Positions 40,391 through 51,917 of a stretch of DNA of 64,000 bases are shown here, one piece after another (the first letter of the stretch is position 1; each line of letters opens with the position of its first letter). A program made the position numbers and the translations under genes. Under the pieces are notes generated by a model. The model did no database searches. It was not told the origin of the DNA and saw nothing but the letters and a program-made list of their open reading frames with translations. The stretch spans positions 86,266 to 150,265 of the forward strand of contig JAYMGJ010000547.1 in NCBI GenBank assembly GCA_037178675.1, written 5' to 3'. This DNA is from Scleroderma bovista (lineage: Eukaryota; Basidiomycota; Agaricomycetes; Boletales; Sclerodermataceae).

Positions 40391-43300
40391 GTCAATCAAT
40401 ATACTTGATGCCTTTATTGAAGCTCGCGGGGAAGCCAGAAGAGCCTCGTTAGAGGGTTCCTGGAAGGTCAACAGAAGCCAACTCACTGATAGGCTCGAAC
40501 TAGAAAGTGTTCAAGGTTCAGGGCCCTCGCCCTTGATTCGTGACTTGATAGGTTTGGTAGCATATGGACTATGCCACAGTTTGGGGTTAATTTCATTCAA
40601 GTTTTCCACACGCACTGAAGTCCTGCTGGCAGGTGGTGTCCAAAGCTTATTCAGTGCTGCGGAGGTGACCTGCAGAACGCTGTTCACATGCCCATGTCAC
40701 CGACACCGACGGTGTTCCTGTGCTGACTGAGCGGTATTATGCCCATCATCCGTGTTGTCTGGTCCAATGGGACATCATCCTGTCAATGCTGGGCTCCTTG
40801 AGAAGTATTTCAGTCGATGACGGTCTTGGGGAGCTTGCAGCTATTTCCAGATACGACCAAGCCCAGGACAGACATGCCTGCATCGGCTCGGCGGACCACG
40901 CAAGAATCTTTGTTTTGGTATTTCATTCCCCAAGGAAATGGCACTTCATATCCGTGTGCAGTGTTGAGCTTTGTTGCCCTATCTTCGAATAGGACTAGCT
41001 CCACAGTTACATATTACATGGGACCCAAGGGACACTAGTTTGCCAACCTGTGCGGCATGTGTTCTCCTGCCATCGTCCCGAGGACCCAAAACTTACAAGC
41101 TTTTGTTTCTGGTAGCCTCCCTGGGTTCCTATATATAGTAGCTTTCCTATGCCAGTCTGCCCTCCCAAATGCCACCACGTACCATACTGGTTTAATCCCT
41201 GCATGGTGAACCTGAGCACGAAGTATGCCCTGACTTCCTCGTATCTATCCTACTTATAATATACACTAAAAAGCATCCATGACCCCGGTGCGGTGTTCAT
41301 TGCCCTTCAATGCTAGTGGTCTGTAGTACATGCCTGGTGACTCGCTTGCCAAGTTTGTATATCTTGGGCAAATTGACGAGTCGAGCAGTCCTATATATAC
41401 ATAATGAATCGGCCCGGCCGACCAGCGTACTATCCGCGCACTCGTATTGGTCAAACCGAGCAAGGTTCGAAGGTTCTTTCGCCTTCTCTGTAGAACAGCC
41501 CCCGGAGCGCCTAGTGCCGACAACACAATTCGTGAATCGTGCACACTCCCAAGTGGCACCAAAACCTGGGGTCTGACTGTACATACTTCAACTGGACACT
41601 TTGGTCTTCTGGGAATGCACAACGTCGGCCCCACACAATCTCCCCCAACCCGTGCAGTCAACATTACAATGCGGTCCATGAGTCGCGGATGATCGCGATG
41701 ATCGGATAAGACCATAATGCTGTGATCATCATGCAAAATGATTCATACTAGTACGCGGCCAGATAGTAACAAACTAATGATTTGTGTGGCCGAAGCACCC
41801 ACATATGGGGTTCGAAGGGGGACCGAGAAGGCCCAGGGATTTTTATTGTATTGAAGGCGCGTTCCTTCTGATTTCAGTCTCCATGCGGTACACACGTTTT
41901 CACTGGACAGACAGGGGGCCTATAAATTGGTTGGATAATCCATTCATGCGGCGATAAGTACACAATGCCTACTGGGTTTCAGGACGATCCCCTTATGTAT
42001 CCACCCTCAATGACTCCAAGCACTGTGTGGCCTTGGAGGCTTCGGGCACAAGCCATGTTGACAAAGCTGTTTGACAACTGTGCTGCACCCCAAGATGTGG
42101 ATTGCGGCAATTGAGTTCCACAAAGATCCGTCGGCCACTGGCAGAAGCAATACAGTTTGGATGGGTGGCGTGAGTGGCAAACTTTGGTCTGACTGGCACC
42201 TTGGCTGACTGATTAGAGTTCATGTACACAACGTGCATCATGGATAAAACAAGCACCGTCTGGGGAGGTTCTACAGGCTCATCACATTAGGGTGGCGAAG
42301 CTTATCCTGGAGTGGTCTCCCGCCAGCGAAGTCCACACTTAAACAGTCAATTTGGACCCGGGGATTAGGTTGAGAAGGCACGACTCGAGGAAAGTTTCGT
42401 TGGCAATGTACTCAATATAGGTTTCACTGCGCTGTGCAAGGGCAAGGCGGGAAGTAAGAAGTCGATGCTACTCCGCTCCTTCCGAACGGGGTACCAGAGG
42501 CCGCATGGGGTGGAGGGACGTTATTCCGAGAAGCCAACTATGATAGTCTCATACTATCAATGCCGAAGTCGAGATGCTGATACCGTGTAGGTATGTACAG
42601 ATGATAATCTGCTCCATACGACCGTTTGCAAAGACTTGGGCGTGAGCGAAGCGCCTACTGGCGACGATAAGAAGGTGATTTGTGGGCTTGGCTTCTTGGT
42701 CCTTGGACCCTTAGCGTCGGTTTTTGTAGATCCCGACGAGGGCTGGGCAGCATATCCACATGATACATACAACCTGATGTAACACATACGCATGGACTCC
42801 GTGTGTGTGCTGTAAATCCTTCTCCGAGGATAATCCGAATCCCCCTCTAAATGGTGGGATCGCGAGCAAGGCTTAGTACCAGGGACGCAGGCACGAGTAC
42901 AAGCATTTGAACGCGTGGAAAAACGCCACACAACCCCATGCCCTATTGACCGTCATGACCCTAGTAAAGTTCCCAAGACTAAAGGCGTTTGTACAACCCG
43001 ATTGTGAAACGGCTCCACTTTCATCCAAGATCATAATGCACTGTGCCCACGCCATGTCTCGGGTGCCGCCATGTTTCGGGAGGAATGGGTTCCTCCATCG
43101 CGCCGAGCTGATTCATCGCAGGTGTATATAGAAGAAACCGACATCGACGTGTGTTGGCGTGAAAGGGCGTCTCTCGAGAACTGGGGGGGGCTTGACCCGA
43201 CGGGTGCTGCCAGGCAATATTATGTAGCGAGACGTACACATATGTACAGCGACCTAAATCTAGAGTCTTCTAGTACTATGGCTGTCCATTCTGCGTGCCG

Positions 43301-46109
43301 TATTATTTTTATTTCCGTTTCACGAACCGACCTGCGGATGGCGGCAGTGAGATATGATGCTGAAGAGACCCGTTGGTGGGGGGCCGATAACTAGGTTTAT
43401 AACACATACCGGAACTAATCTGTGCATTCCCTGCGCCTGTGATTCGTCAAATCACATAGGGTGATGCATCGCACCTTCGATTCCATGAATGAATCGGACA
43501 AGTTTAGAATCGCATCACAGTATACCCGCCACTGACAGGTATGCACTCGCAATAACAAAGGGTTACGTTTTCCCAATTGGCAACACGCACCGTGTATAGT
43601 TTCCAGGAGGCAAGAGCAAGACCAGTAAAGCGCTTGAGCATACGTATGCATGAAACGCATCGTATTATGTAATCGAGCAGATATCGGACTGGAGCGGAAT
43701 CACAGAAACAGCAAGTGCTATTAACATGTGCCGGAGAGATGACCGATGTCGAAATCGAGGCTGTCAGCGAGGTCGAGAAGATTAAACGTCTCTCGGAAAC
43801 TCAGCAATGATACTCCTTTTGGTTAATCGAAATGGGGTTATGCTGGATCCGTCCACCCCGAGGTTTTCTTAGGCCTATTTCCCTAATGGCTGTACGGACT
43901 GCGGAGCTAGACTCCAAATGGCGAAATGATCGCAACTGGCTAGTATGGGCTGGACTCGGACCCTGGCAGAACGCCATGCCCCCTCCAACCAGCATTGGCA
44001 GTGCAAGGCTACCACTTTCATTCCCGATAGCCTGCCACAGTACACCAGCGTGTTTCGATAACGGTAACCTGGGGTGCGTAACCCAAACCATAGTAGTTTG
44101 TCCGTCGAGTCGGCGCCAGACCACATTCTTCTTACTAAGATCCTGTTCTTTGACATATATGATGCGACTCGATCGGAGAAGGTTACTGCCTCGGTTCAGA
44201 ATTGTACCGAGGGTTTGCTTTGATGCATAGGCACGACGAGGGCCCACAGAAGACTGGACTGGCATCCTGGTGGCTGATGCTTATCTGCGAACACAACCCT
44301 TCCCAATTGGAATGAAAGAATGAAGAGAGAATGAATGGAGAGCAGAACATACAACATGAGAAGCCATAAACTTCGACGAAGCAGTGCATGGGTAGGTATG
44401 CTTCGTTGATGTCGCCCAGGAAGATAGAAAGTGTGGATAGTTCGACCAGTTCGACGCCGTCGCATATTTGCAACATCAATCGGTGATTGATCAACGGTTC
44501 TCCGTGGTGTGGCACACTGTCGAGCGCATTATACATGCCTGTGCCTTGCGGCAAAACCTCGGTGGAGACGTTTATCAATCATAGGCGGGTGGGAAGAACG
44601 TACATTCACCATGTTGTCAGGTTGATTGGGATCTCCGGTGGCGGTGAGCGGGTAACCAGATGGCGGCCTTCGTCTAGTGGATGCTGAGTTGATTACATCA
44701 ACGGAAGCTTGAGTCCTTCCGAGTAGAAGTTGGTGCTGAATAACGTCGACATGGGCTTGAGCGCGTGCGAAGGCCGGGGACTACAAGGCACCACTTGAAT
44801 GAAACAAGAGCACGAGAAGACATGGGATCAGCGTCACCAGCCGGCCGCCGATTGGGTGCACTTGTGGGGCACTGTTGTGGCGGGATAGGTAAGTTCATAA
44901 ACATAGTATTTCCGAGGTTCCTGCGAGCAACAAGAAGAAGAAAAACGCTGAGAAGGGAACGCTTATGGAAGAGGTCCTGAACCGCTTATCGTTGGGGTGC
45001 GACAAGTTGTCATCTCGGTACCGATTTGCTCCGATCTGGAGTGAGATTCCCATGCAAGAGAGGGACGCCCGAATAAGTTAAGGTTTGGTAACCCCGGTCG
45101 AGGGATTGGACCTCGCTGAAGTTGAACGCTTCGTTCAGGGTGGATCCGGATCAAAATTCGAGAAATCGAGGGTCGCGAGTAAATGTGATCGACAGTGTGC
45201 TTCTGAGGCACCCATGAACTCATCGAAGCCAAGTAGGCCAGAAATGGATATATTGCTTCCCCTTGCCTCGTCAGTGCAAGCCAGTCGACCACCCTCGCCA
45301 TCGTGGGCTATTAGCTATCAGGAAAACCTTGTCGTGCCACCAACACGTTTTCGTGTACACACCGAAAGCCATTAACCACCTATGGCGAAATGGCGGCAAG
45401 CGCTTAGACGTCGATTAAGCAAGGGTTCCCATATAGCAACCGAGTCGTCTCGTCCGCAGTGTCTCCATAGTGGCTGAAACCTCGCACCGAGGGTCCCAGC
45501 GGTGGTCGCTGTGCGGTGGCCAGGGGAAGGAAGACAAAGTAAGGCCCCGCGAAGAGTTTTGTTTGTTTCGGAAGGTCGGCATCCCTGCTGTATTTAGCTG
45601 CCCTGATCGTGAATCCTGCCGGTGCCGCGTTTGGATGCGACCGAAGATGCTCGATTGAAGTTTTCCGTTTCGGGAGCATGACGACGCGATGGCCGGGCGG
45701 GCGATCCCAAATAAGGCAGGATGTGTCATGGTTATCTGGGCTCAGTAAGGGGTGTTTATGGAATTTACACGCGTATGTCACGGATTTATCTCGATGACAA
45801 AAACCGCCTCGTCGACGTGGCCGGAGCACAATCAGATCCATCATTTCGCATTGCTAAATTTGCCATGCGCAGACATGGAGCGTTCATTTGCCAATTGCTA
45901 TCGCTTCCCTTTTCTCCCTCCTCTTGTCTTATTTATTCCTGGTCCATCCCGGCCACCTTCTCTCCGGATCCCATCGCTTTCCCCCCCTGCCCTCCCCACA
46001 CCGTCCCCCATCCCCCCCGCTGGACATGACCTCCGGTGTCTTGCATGTGCGTCGTGTCTCTGCCGCATGTTTGCTGAGCTCACCCCACCTGCCCCTTCCC
46101 AAGGACCCC
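40391..46109. other. 5.7 kb without a recognisable gene
   Basis: Many overlapping short frames occur on both strands, none longer than about 155 codons and none with a family signature. GC content and codon texture look random. Homopolymer and simple repeats are scarce. I looked for LTRs, terminal inverted repeats, RT, transposase and tRNA signals and found none. From about 45890 the plus strand becomes C-rich and pyrimidine-rich (runs of C at 45970-46020), consistent with the leader of the APSES gene. Confidence 0.45.
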
Positions 46110-48041
46110 ATGGCCGCCACACACCAGACATCCGCCGCTGGTCCTCGCTTTCGTCCCTATGCAAGCCAGAAACACCAAGTAACCAAGGGCCGCTACATCA
46201 CCAGCAACGATCCTCGAGGCTACATGTCAGTCGTCCCAGCCCCGCCTTGCTCACCACTCACCCCTCCCCAGCCCCGTCTACGAGTACCCACTCAACAACC
46301 AGTGGATCATGATGGACATCGATGACGGCTACATTCTCTGGACTGGCATCTGGAAAGGTGCGTACATTCCCTCCCGATCGTCTCTGTGCTGCTCACGCAT
46401 GGCAATTCAGCCCTCGGCAATTCCAAAGGTCCGCTATCTCAATCCATGTTTCTTGCTTCCGCGCGCTCAATCAGTCCTTCCTCGTAGCTGACATTGTCAA
46501 GATGATCGACTCCCAGCCTGACCTGGCATCCGTCATCCGTCGAGTACGGGGTGGCTATCTCAAAATTCAGGGCACCTGGATGCCTTACGAGGTGAGCACA
46601 GGCTAAGCTCCTCATTTCCACCGCTTTGTTCTAATCCCTTTCCAGGTCGCACTACGCCTTTCTCGGCGGTGGGTTGTTTTCTGCATAACCAGGTCGCTAG
46701 CCCCTTATTGCGTGTTTTCAGAGTTGCATGGCCCATCCGTGACGATCTAATCCCACTCTTCGGGTGAGCCTTCCGTTTTCATTCCCCTTGTTCCCAAACT
46801 CACACTTGTGTTCCTTAGTCCCACGTTCCCTAGTACCTGCCTCTCGCCGGACCAAGCAGGTTATGGCCAGATCGTGGCAAACGCCACCGGTCGCCGACGA
46901 CCTCGGCGGACTAATCAGCCGGCTGCCTCTGCTTCCGCCAGCGGACCACAGTCCTCATTGTCATCCTGGTCGACCTCCATTCCTGTCATGCCCGGTCCGA
47001 GCACCCTCCATCTCAGTTCGACCTCGTTCCGTTCTGCCTCAGACCCAGAAGCACTGCCTTCACACACGGACGGCTATGCATATCCATCTCACCGGTTGCC
47101 TCAGCACACCGATGGTCACCAGTTAAGCCCTCCCCTCCGGCGGGGTTATATCACCCCCCCTTCATCTTCGGGTTCTCCTCTTGTCCGCGAACGCTCCACT
47201 CGGTATTCGCCGTATCCTGCTTCAACAGTAGCGGCCACCCGCAAGTCATCCGCATCAACATCGGATTCCATATCTATGGGATTCCCATCGATCACACTGC
47301 ACGATCGCCCCTCAGATTTGAGTGGCGCAAGCAGCAAACTCCCGGGCGATCAGATCAAACTGCCACCCATTCAGCCCCTAGCCCCTCCCCGCAGCGTTAG
47401 CAACCCCTCCTATGCGCTCCCCCCAATTTCTGCGCTAGAAGATCTCCGCGGCATATCGTCGCAAGACTCCACTGCTGTTTTGCGGCGCCTCAAGATGGAT
47501 GACGATCGAAAGCCAGATGCCGGTACCGACAATATACACTGGTCGAGACAGCGAGCGATCTCAACCTGCGACGCTGTATCCAGGTACGTAGTAATTTCCC
47601 CTTGATAAGTAGTTGTTTTGATCCCTGACACCCCAATCATTGCACAGGGTTTCGAATTCGTTGTCATATCCCACACCGATGCCAAACTCCTGGCCTGGTC
47701 AGAGCACTTATGGAACTAACGATGGAGGAAGCAGGGCTTATGTTTACGCTGAACAGAGAAGCACCACCTATCGTGGGAGAAGCCATTCCTCCCATGCCCC
47801 TCCTCATGCGCGTAGTGACGGCAGTGATCACGGCAGCAAAGAGGACATCATGTCCTCGCAACACCGCCGTCCTTCCCCTGGGCCCGAGCGGAGCCCCAGG
47901 GTGCGTGCTTCTCACGGTGCGGGGAGCGTGGGCTCGGCAGGGCGACTTTCGCCTGTGCCTTCATCACCGAATCGACCATCACTGCCTTTCCGCGAAGAGG
48001 GCGACACTTCGAGACGGTCTGCACCCATCCGAACGTGGTAG
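46110..48041 (+). CDS. APSES/KilA-N type DNA-binding transcription regulator
   Basis: Start at ATG 46110 (MAATHQTSAAGPRFRP); an upstream in-frame ATG at 46026 is possible. The APSES fold spans several short exons: KHQVTKGRYITSNDPRGY, IPVYEYPLNNQWIMMDIDDG, YILWTGIWKALGNSKADIVK, MIDSQPDLASVIRRVRGGYL, KIQGTWMPYEVALRLSRR, VAWPIRDDLIPLFGPTFPST. One exon (46411-46428, encoding the ALGNSK segment) is only 18 nt. After the domain comes a basic ATGRRRPRR patch and a long Ser/Pro-rich tail without ankyrin repeats, so it is not of the Swi6/Mbp1 architecture and is closer to the short APSES or KilA-N branch. It ends with RRSAPIRTW, stop before 48042. A nuclear regulator role is inferred from the domain; target genes are unknown. 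Confidence 0.85.
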
Positions 48042-51000
48042 TCCAACCCACGTAGGTTACCATTCGCACATGCTAACTTTTTTTTTTTACTTGCGCGCAT
48101 TATGCGTTTTAAATCATGTCGTTATTATTTTTTCTTCTTCTCAGGTGCGGTCGGCCATTATTAATATACCCTCCCCAATGTAATACTACGCTTCACTTCG
48201 TCTTTCGATCATGTCCAGCGTTTTCCTCCTGGTAAAGGCACCGGAATGCATTTTTTTATATACATCCACAGTACTTACCTGTCGCTCATAACCTCCACCA
48301 TCACTTGGCATCAATGTTATCGCTCGTAGTACACATGCATTCATAGCTCACTGGTTTGCCCTTATGTATTATATTCACTCCTCGGTATGTGGAGCCTGCA
48401 GGTTATATACATGTACGCACTGCTAGTGTGATCGCCTTTCAATCTCGTCTGACATTTCTGAACACTGGGCTAATATTTTGCCTTGAGATACACCCGCGAG
48501 CATCGCCTCGCTGAGCGCCTGTTCGGTGGGCAATGGCTGCGCGCCGGCCCGTTGGGGTAAGCTGACTTATCCACCACACGTTATCGTCCGACTGTTTCGA
48601 ATACCGAGGATCATGTTGTTATCGCTCACTGTGAAGTGTAAGTACGTACTGTGTAAGGTCGCGACAAATACCACACAGGCATGTATATGGGATTTGAAGG
48701 ACCTTCTTTAGCTATGTACAGCCCAGCGGGTGACATATGACACTGACGGGTTTGGAAGAGGGTGCAGTTGTGAACCATGGAGAGGCGATGGAGCTACAAG
48801 GTCTTTCTCACTCCAGAGAGGGACACTAGTGTATGTGCCTGGCTACACGCCAGGTGGAGCATCGAAGAAAATAGGTTGTTAACGTTGGGGTCGTCGGCTC
48901 AATTGTAAGTGGTCATATCGACGCGGCACGCTAGCCAATTATATCCAATCGGTAAAACAAATTAGTTAAATGAGATTGGGTGTCAGTATGAAGTCGACAT
49001 ATCAGGCACGTAAAGGCATTACTACCGGGTACTGCAAGGTTCCCAGGTCTCAGACGAATTTTTTTTTGTGATTGAGGTATACAGAGCACAAACAATGATC
49101 AGTGGAAGTCGCATTGTACCGACGGACATGCATGCGTACCGTGAAAGTACCCTAGGTTCAAGCCGCAGCAAGTCCTTGTCATCATTCCTCAGCTGATAAG
49201 TATGCAATGCATTTGCATCAGGCAAGGCGGAAGGCACGTACGTACCACATGGCACGATCATTCCCTCGTCCTTCTATTCTTCAGCGGTCGCCGTGTGCAT
49301 GCTGTCCGGCGTCATTGACCAAAGGCTGTAGTACCAGGGCCTACCAGCCCTTCCTGCTCCGTTGGCAGACCGTTGCTGTGAGGATACCCCGTGTTCAGGT
49401 ACACGTGAACGGATAAAGGCGGGTGTCGGGAGCTGTTCTTGTCAATGGTGGCTGTCAGCAACGTCAAAAAGCACTTCGAAGCAGGCAGGCCTACGTATGA
49501 CTACATCAGGCCAAGGAAAACTTTGACATTTGTGAACGATGTCACGCGGGGACAAATGGGCCTAGGACCCCCACCCATGTCTCCTTTTTTTGGTCCAATT
49601 GGAAAACGGTGTCCCAAGTCATGGGTTCCCATAACCCAACCAAACCAGTGCACGGATTGGTGAGCCGGTGCACTGCAGGGGGAAAGGGCAAGTTCATAAA
49701 TGGTTATATCAAAGCAAGAAAAGGAGACCAAGGTATTACTATAATGCTGGCCCGTGCGCGCAGGTTGAGATTAGGTCTCCACTTTATACTTACAGTGCCA
49801 GTGCAGCGCAATCATGACGCAAGGTGGTCAGGGCAAACCTTTTGAAGGGTGGCGGCGGCAGGGTTCAAGAAATTGTGGTGGCGCATCACAAGGTGAACAT
49901 GCATGCATTGAAACCGCGAGGCTCACATGGTGTGCAAGGCATTTCGGGAGTAAAAAAAAACAGTTGCTGCTGAACATTCTGGACGGTCAAAAATGACAGG
50001 GCATTTGATGGGCATCGCGGGTAAGCTAACGGTTGCTATTGCTTACCGCCCAGAGGAAAATAAAATAGCCATGATGACAGGCGAGACGACATGATCTTGG
50101 GTATGGCACTGGTATGGCGTGGTCAGTGGTTAATACTTTTATGACCTGTTGCGCCTACCCGCCAAACCTGGGGCTCGGCGGGTGCCGCGAAGACAGATAT
50201 ATCAAGTACACGGGCGCACCGTATCTGCTGTGAAACATCTAACATACTTCATTTTGCATTTCCCCTGAGCTGGCTTTGTGATCAGACTAATTTTCAAACA
50301 GCGAAGTAAACCTTAAGTCAGAGAGCGAGGATCCACATTTCCGAGGAGCGCTGCCAGGACTGAAAGGGGTCTGAGTCGCATGACGAAATCCATGTCTAGG
50401 TCGGGCAGTCCTGTCTGGCTAATTAGCATATGACACTAGCGGCATCAACCTTGGTTTAGTTAGATCAAGGAAACAAGGTGCTGTCATCTATGCCACCACC
50501 GATACGGTCGCTTTCAAGATGCAAATTAGTTGGAAAACTCTTCAAGGGGCCCGTGCGGCTCTCAGGCTTCCCGAGCTATTCGGATCGCCCACCCGTCTAG
50601 GGGAAGGAGTTGCCCAGCGACATGGATGACGAATACTTCTAATTGTGGGAGTCAAAAAAAATCATCGAGAGCTATGTGATGTGCTACTGACTCTACTCCG
50701 TGCATTGAAGGGCGTTTACCCCAGAATATAATCGTTTTTTCCCTCCGTGGCGCTTTAGATACTGCTGTTGGAAGTGAAGGGTGCGTTACCCTCACTGACA
50801 AGGAATGGGTTATATGTTCCACAGTTGTGCCGGGTGTGACATGCCTGGATCTGTGCAACGAGCCTCTGGTGCAACGCTACTCACCTGTCGTATACGTACA
50901 ACGAATATGTCTCAGGCGAGGTGGTCAGCTGGGTCTTCCAACGGATCAGCGCTACTGAGGTGAGTTTGATTCCCTAGATTGATGCCAAGAACACCACAGG

Positions 51001-51917
51001 CAGGATTTGGCGTCTGGACGGATTGTCAACAAAACAAAACTCAAGTGATATTTGGCAACCCAACAACTTTTCAATAGCACTGGAATAGCTTGGCTCAATG
51101 GGAATGAGGAAGTTGGGATCGAGGAAGAATGTATTTCCGTGGACAGGGCAGGTGTTATGGCCTATCAGCCAATCCCCCAAAATCCACCAGGCTAAACAGG
51201 TTGTCACATATTCCCACAGTAATCTACAACCAGGCCTACTAGTACTAGGAGGCTCGCGCTCATGAGCCATAGCATATGTATGTACAGCAACACTCTTTCC
51301 AAAGCCATTGCAAGCTGAGAAGATCACGGCTGAAATTCGGAGTTGTGAACCAAACATCGTGCTTGAAATTGGAGAGGAGGATTAGGCCTACTCTTTGGAG
51401 GTTCGTTTCGGCCGCTGGAACTTGGGAGGACGAGAAATGGCTTCCCGACAGTGACCAATAAGCAGAGAGTCATGGTTGAACGTACCATCTTTTGGATCCG
51501 AAAAAAAAAGCTGCTGCCATAAAGCCATTCTTGGTGCCTCGTCGATGACTTACCAATTATCTCCAAGCCTATCCATGCTGGCGCAAACTCAATAAACTGA
51601 CGCGATAGCTACCACAGGCCACCCAATCGTTGAAATGGTCCGAATCCATCCAGTAGCATCGCCTATATATTTAGACATTGCACTGCCACCGCGGATTATG
51701 TCAGACCCGCCCTCTGAGCAGTGAGCCAACCATTTCAAGAAAAGTTTTGAATCTCAAACCTCAGCTGTTGTCACCAGTGGATCGCGTTGGCGTGTCAACC
51801 ATTCTCTCTTTAAGCGCTTGGACGGAAGGGTTACAGTCTAGTGGTGGGGTCGAAGAGATTCCGTTACAATCCATCAGACCAACTGCAGGAGTTGTTGAAT
51901 CGTCCAAGGCATTTGCC
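48042..51917. other. 3.9 kb without a recognisable gene
   Basis: The first few hundred bases are the 3' region of the APSES gene, with T-runs near 48079. The rest has only short anonymous frames. A minus-strand frame at 50974-51357 contains SACNGFGKSVAV, faintly like a Walker A loop of a helicase, but nothing else supports this. No terminal repeats or RNA genes were seen. The last 300 bp precede the phosphate transporter and presumably contain its promoter. Confidence 0.4.

Noticed and set aside
41800..41840. GGTTCGAAGGG as a tRNA B box
   Set aside because: The final CC is absent and no cloverleaf or A box can be built upstream.
50974..51357. Walker A-like SACNGFGKSVAV suggesting a helicase remnant
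   Set aside because: Only one weak motif; no DEAH/Walker B or helicase motifs around it.
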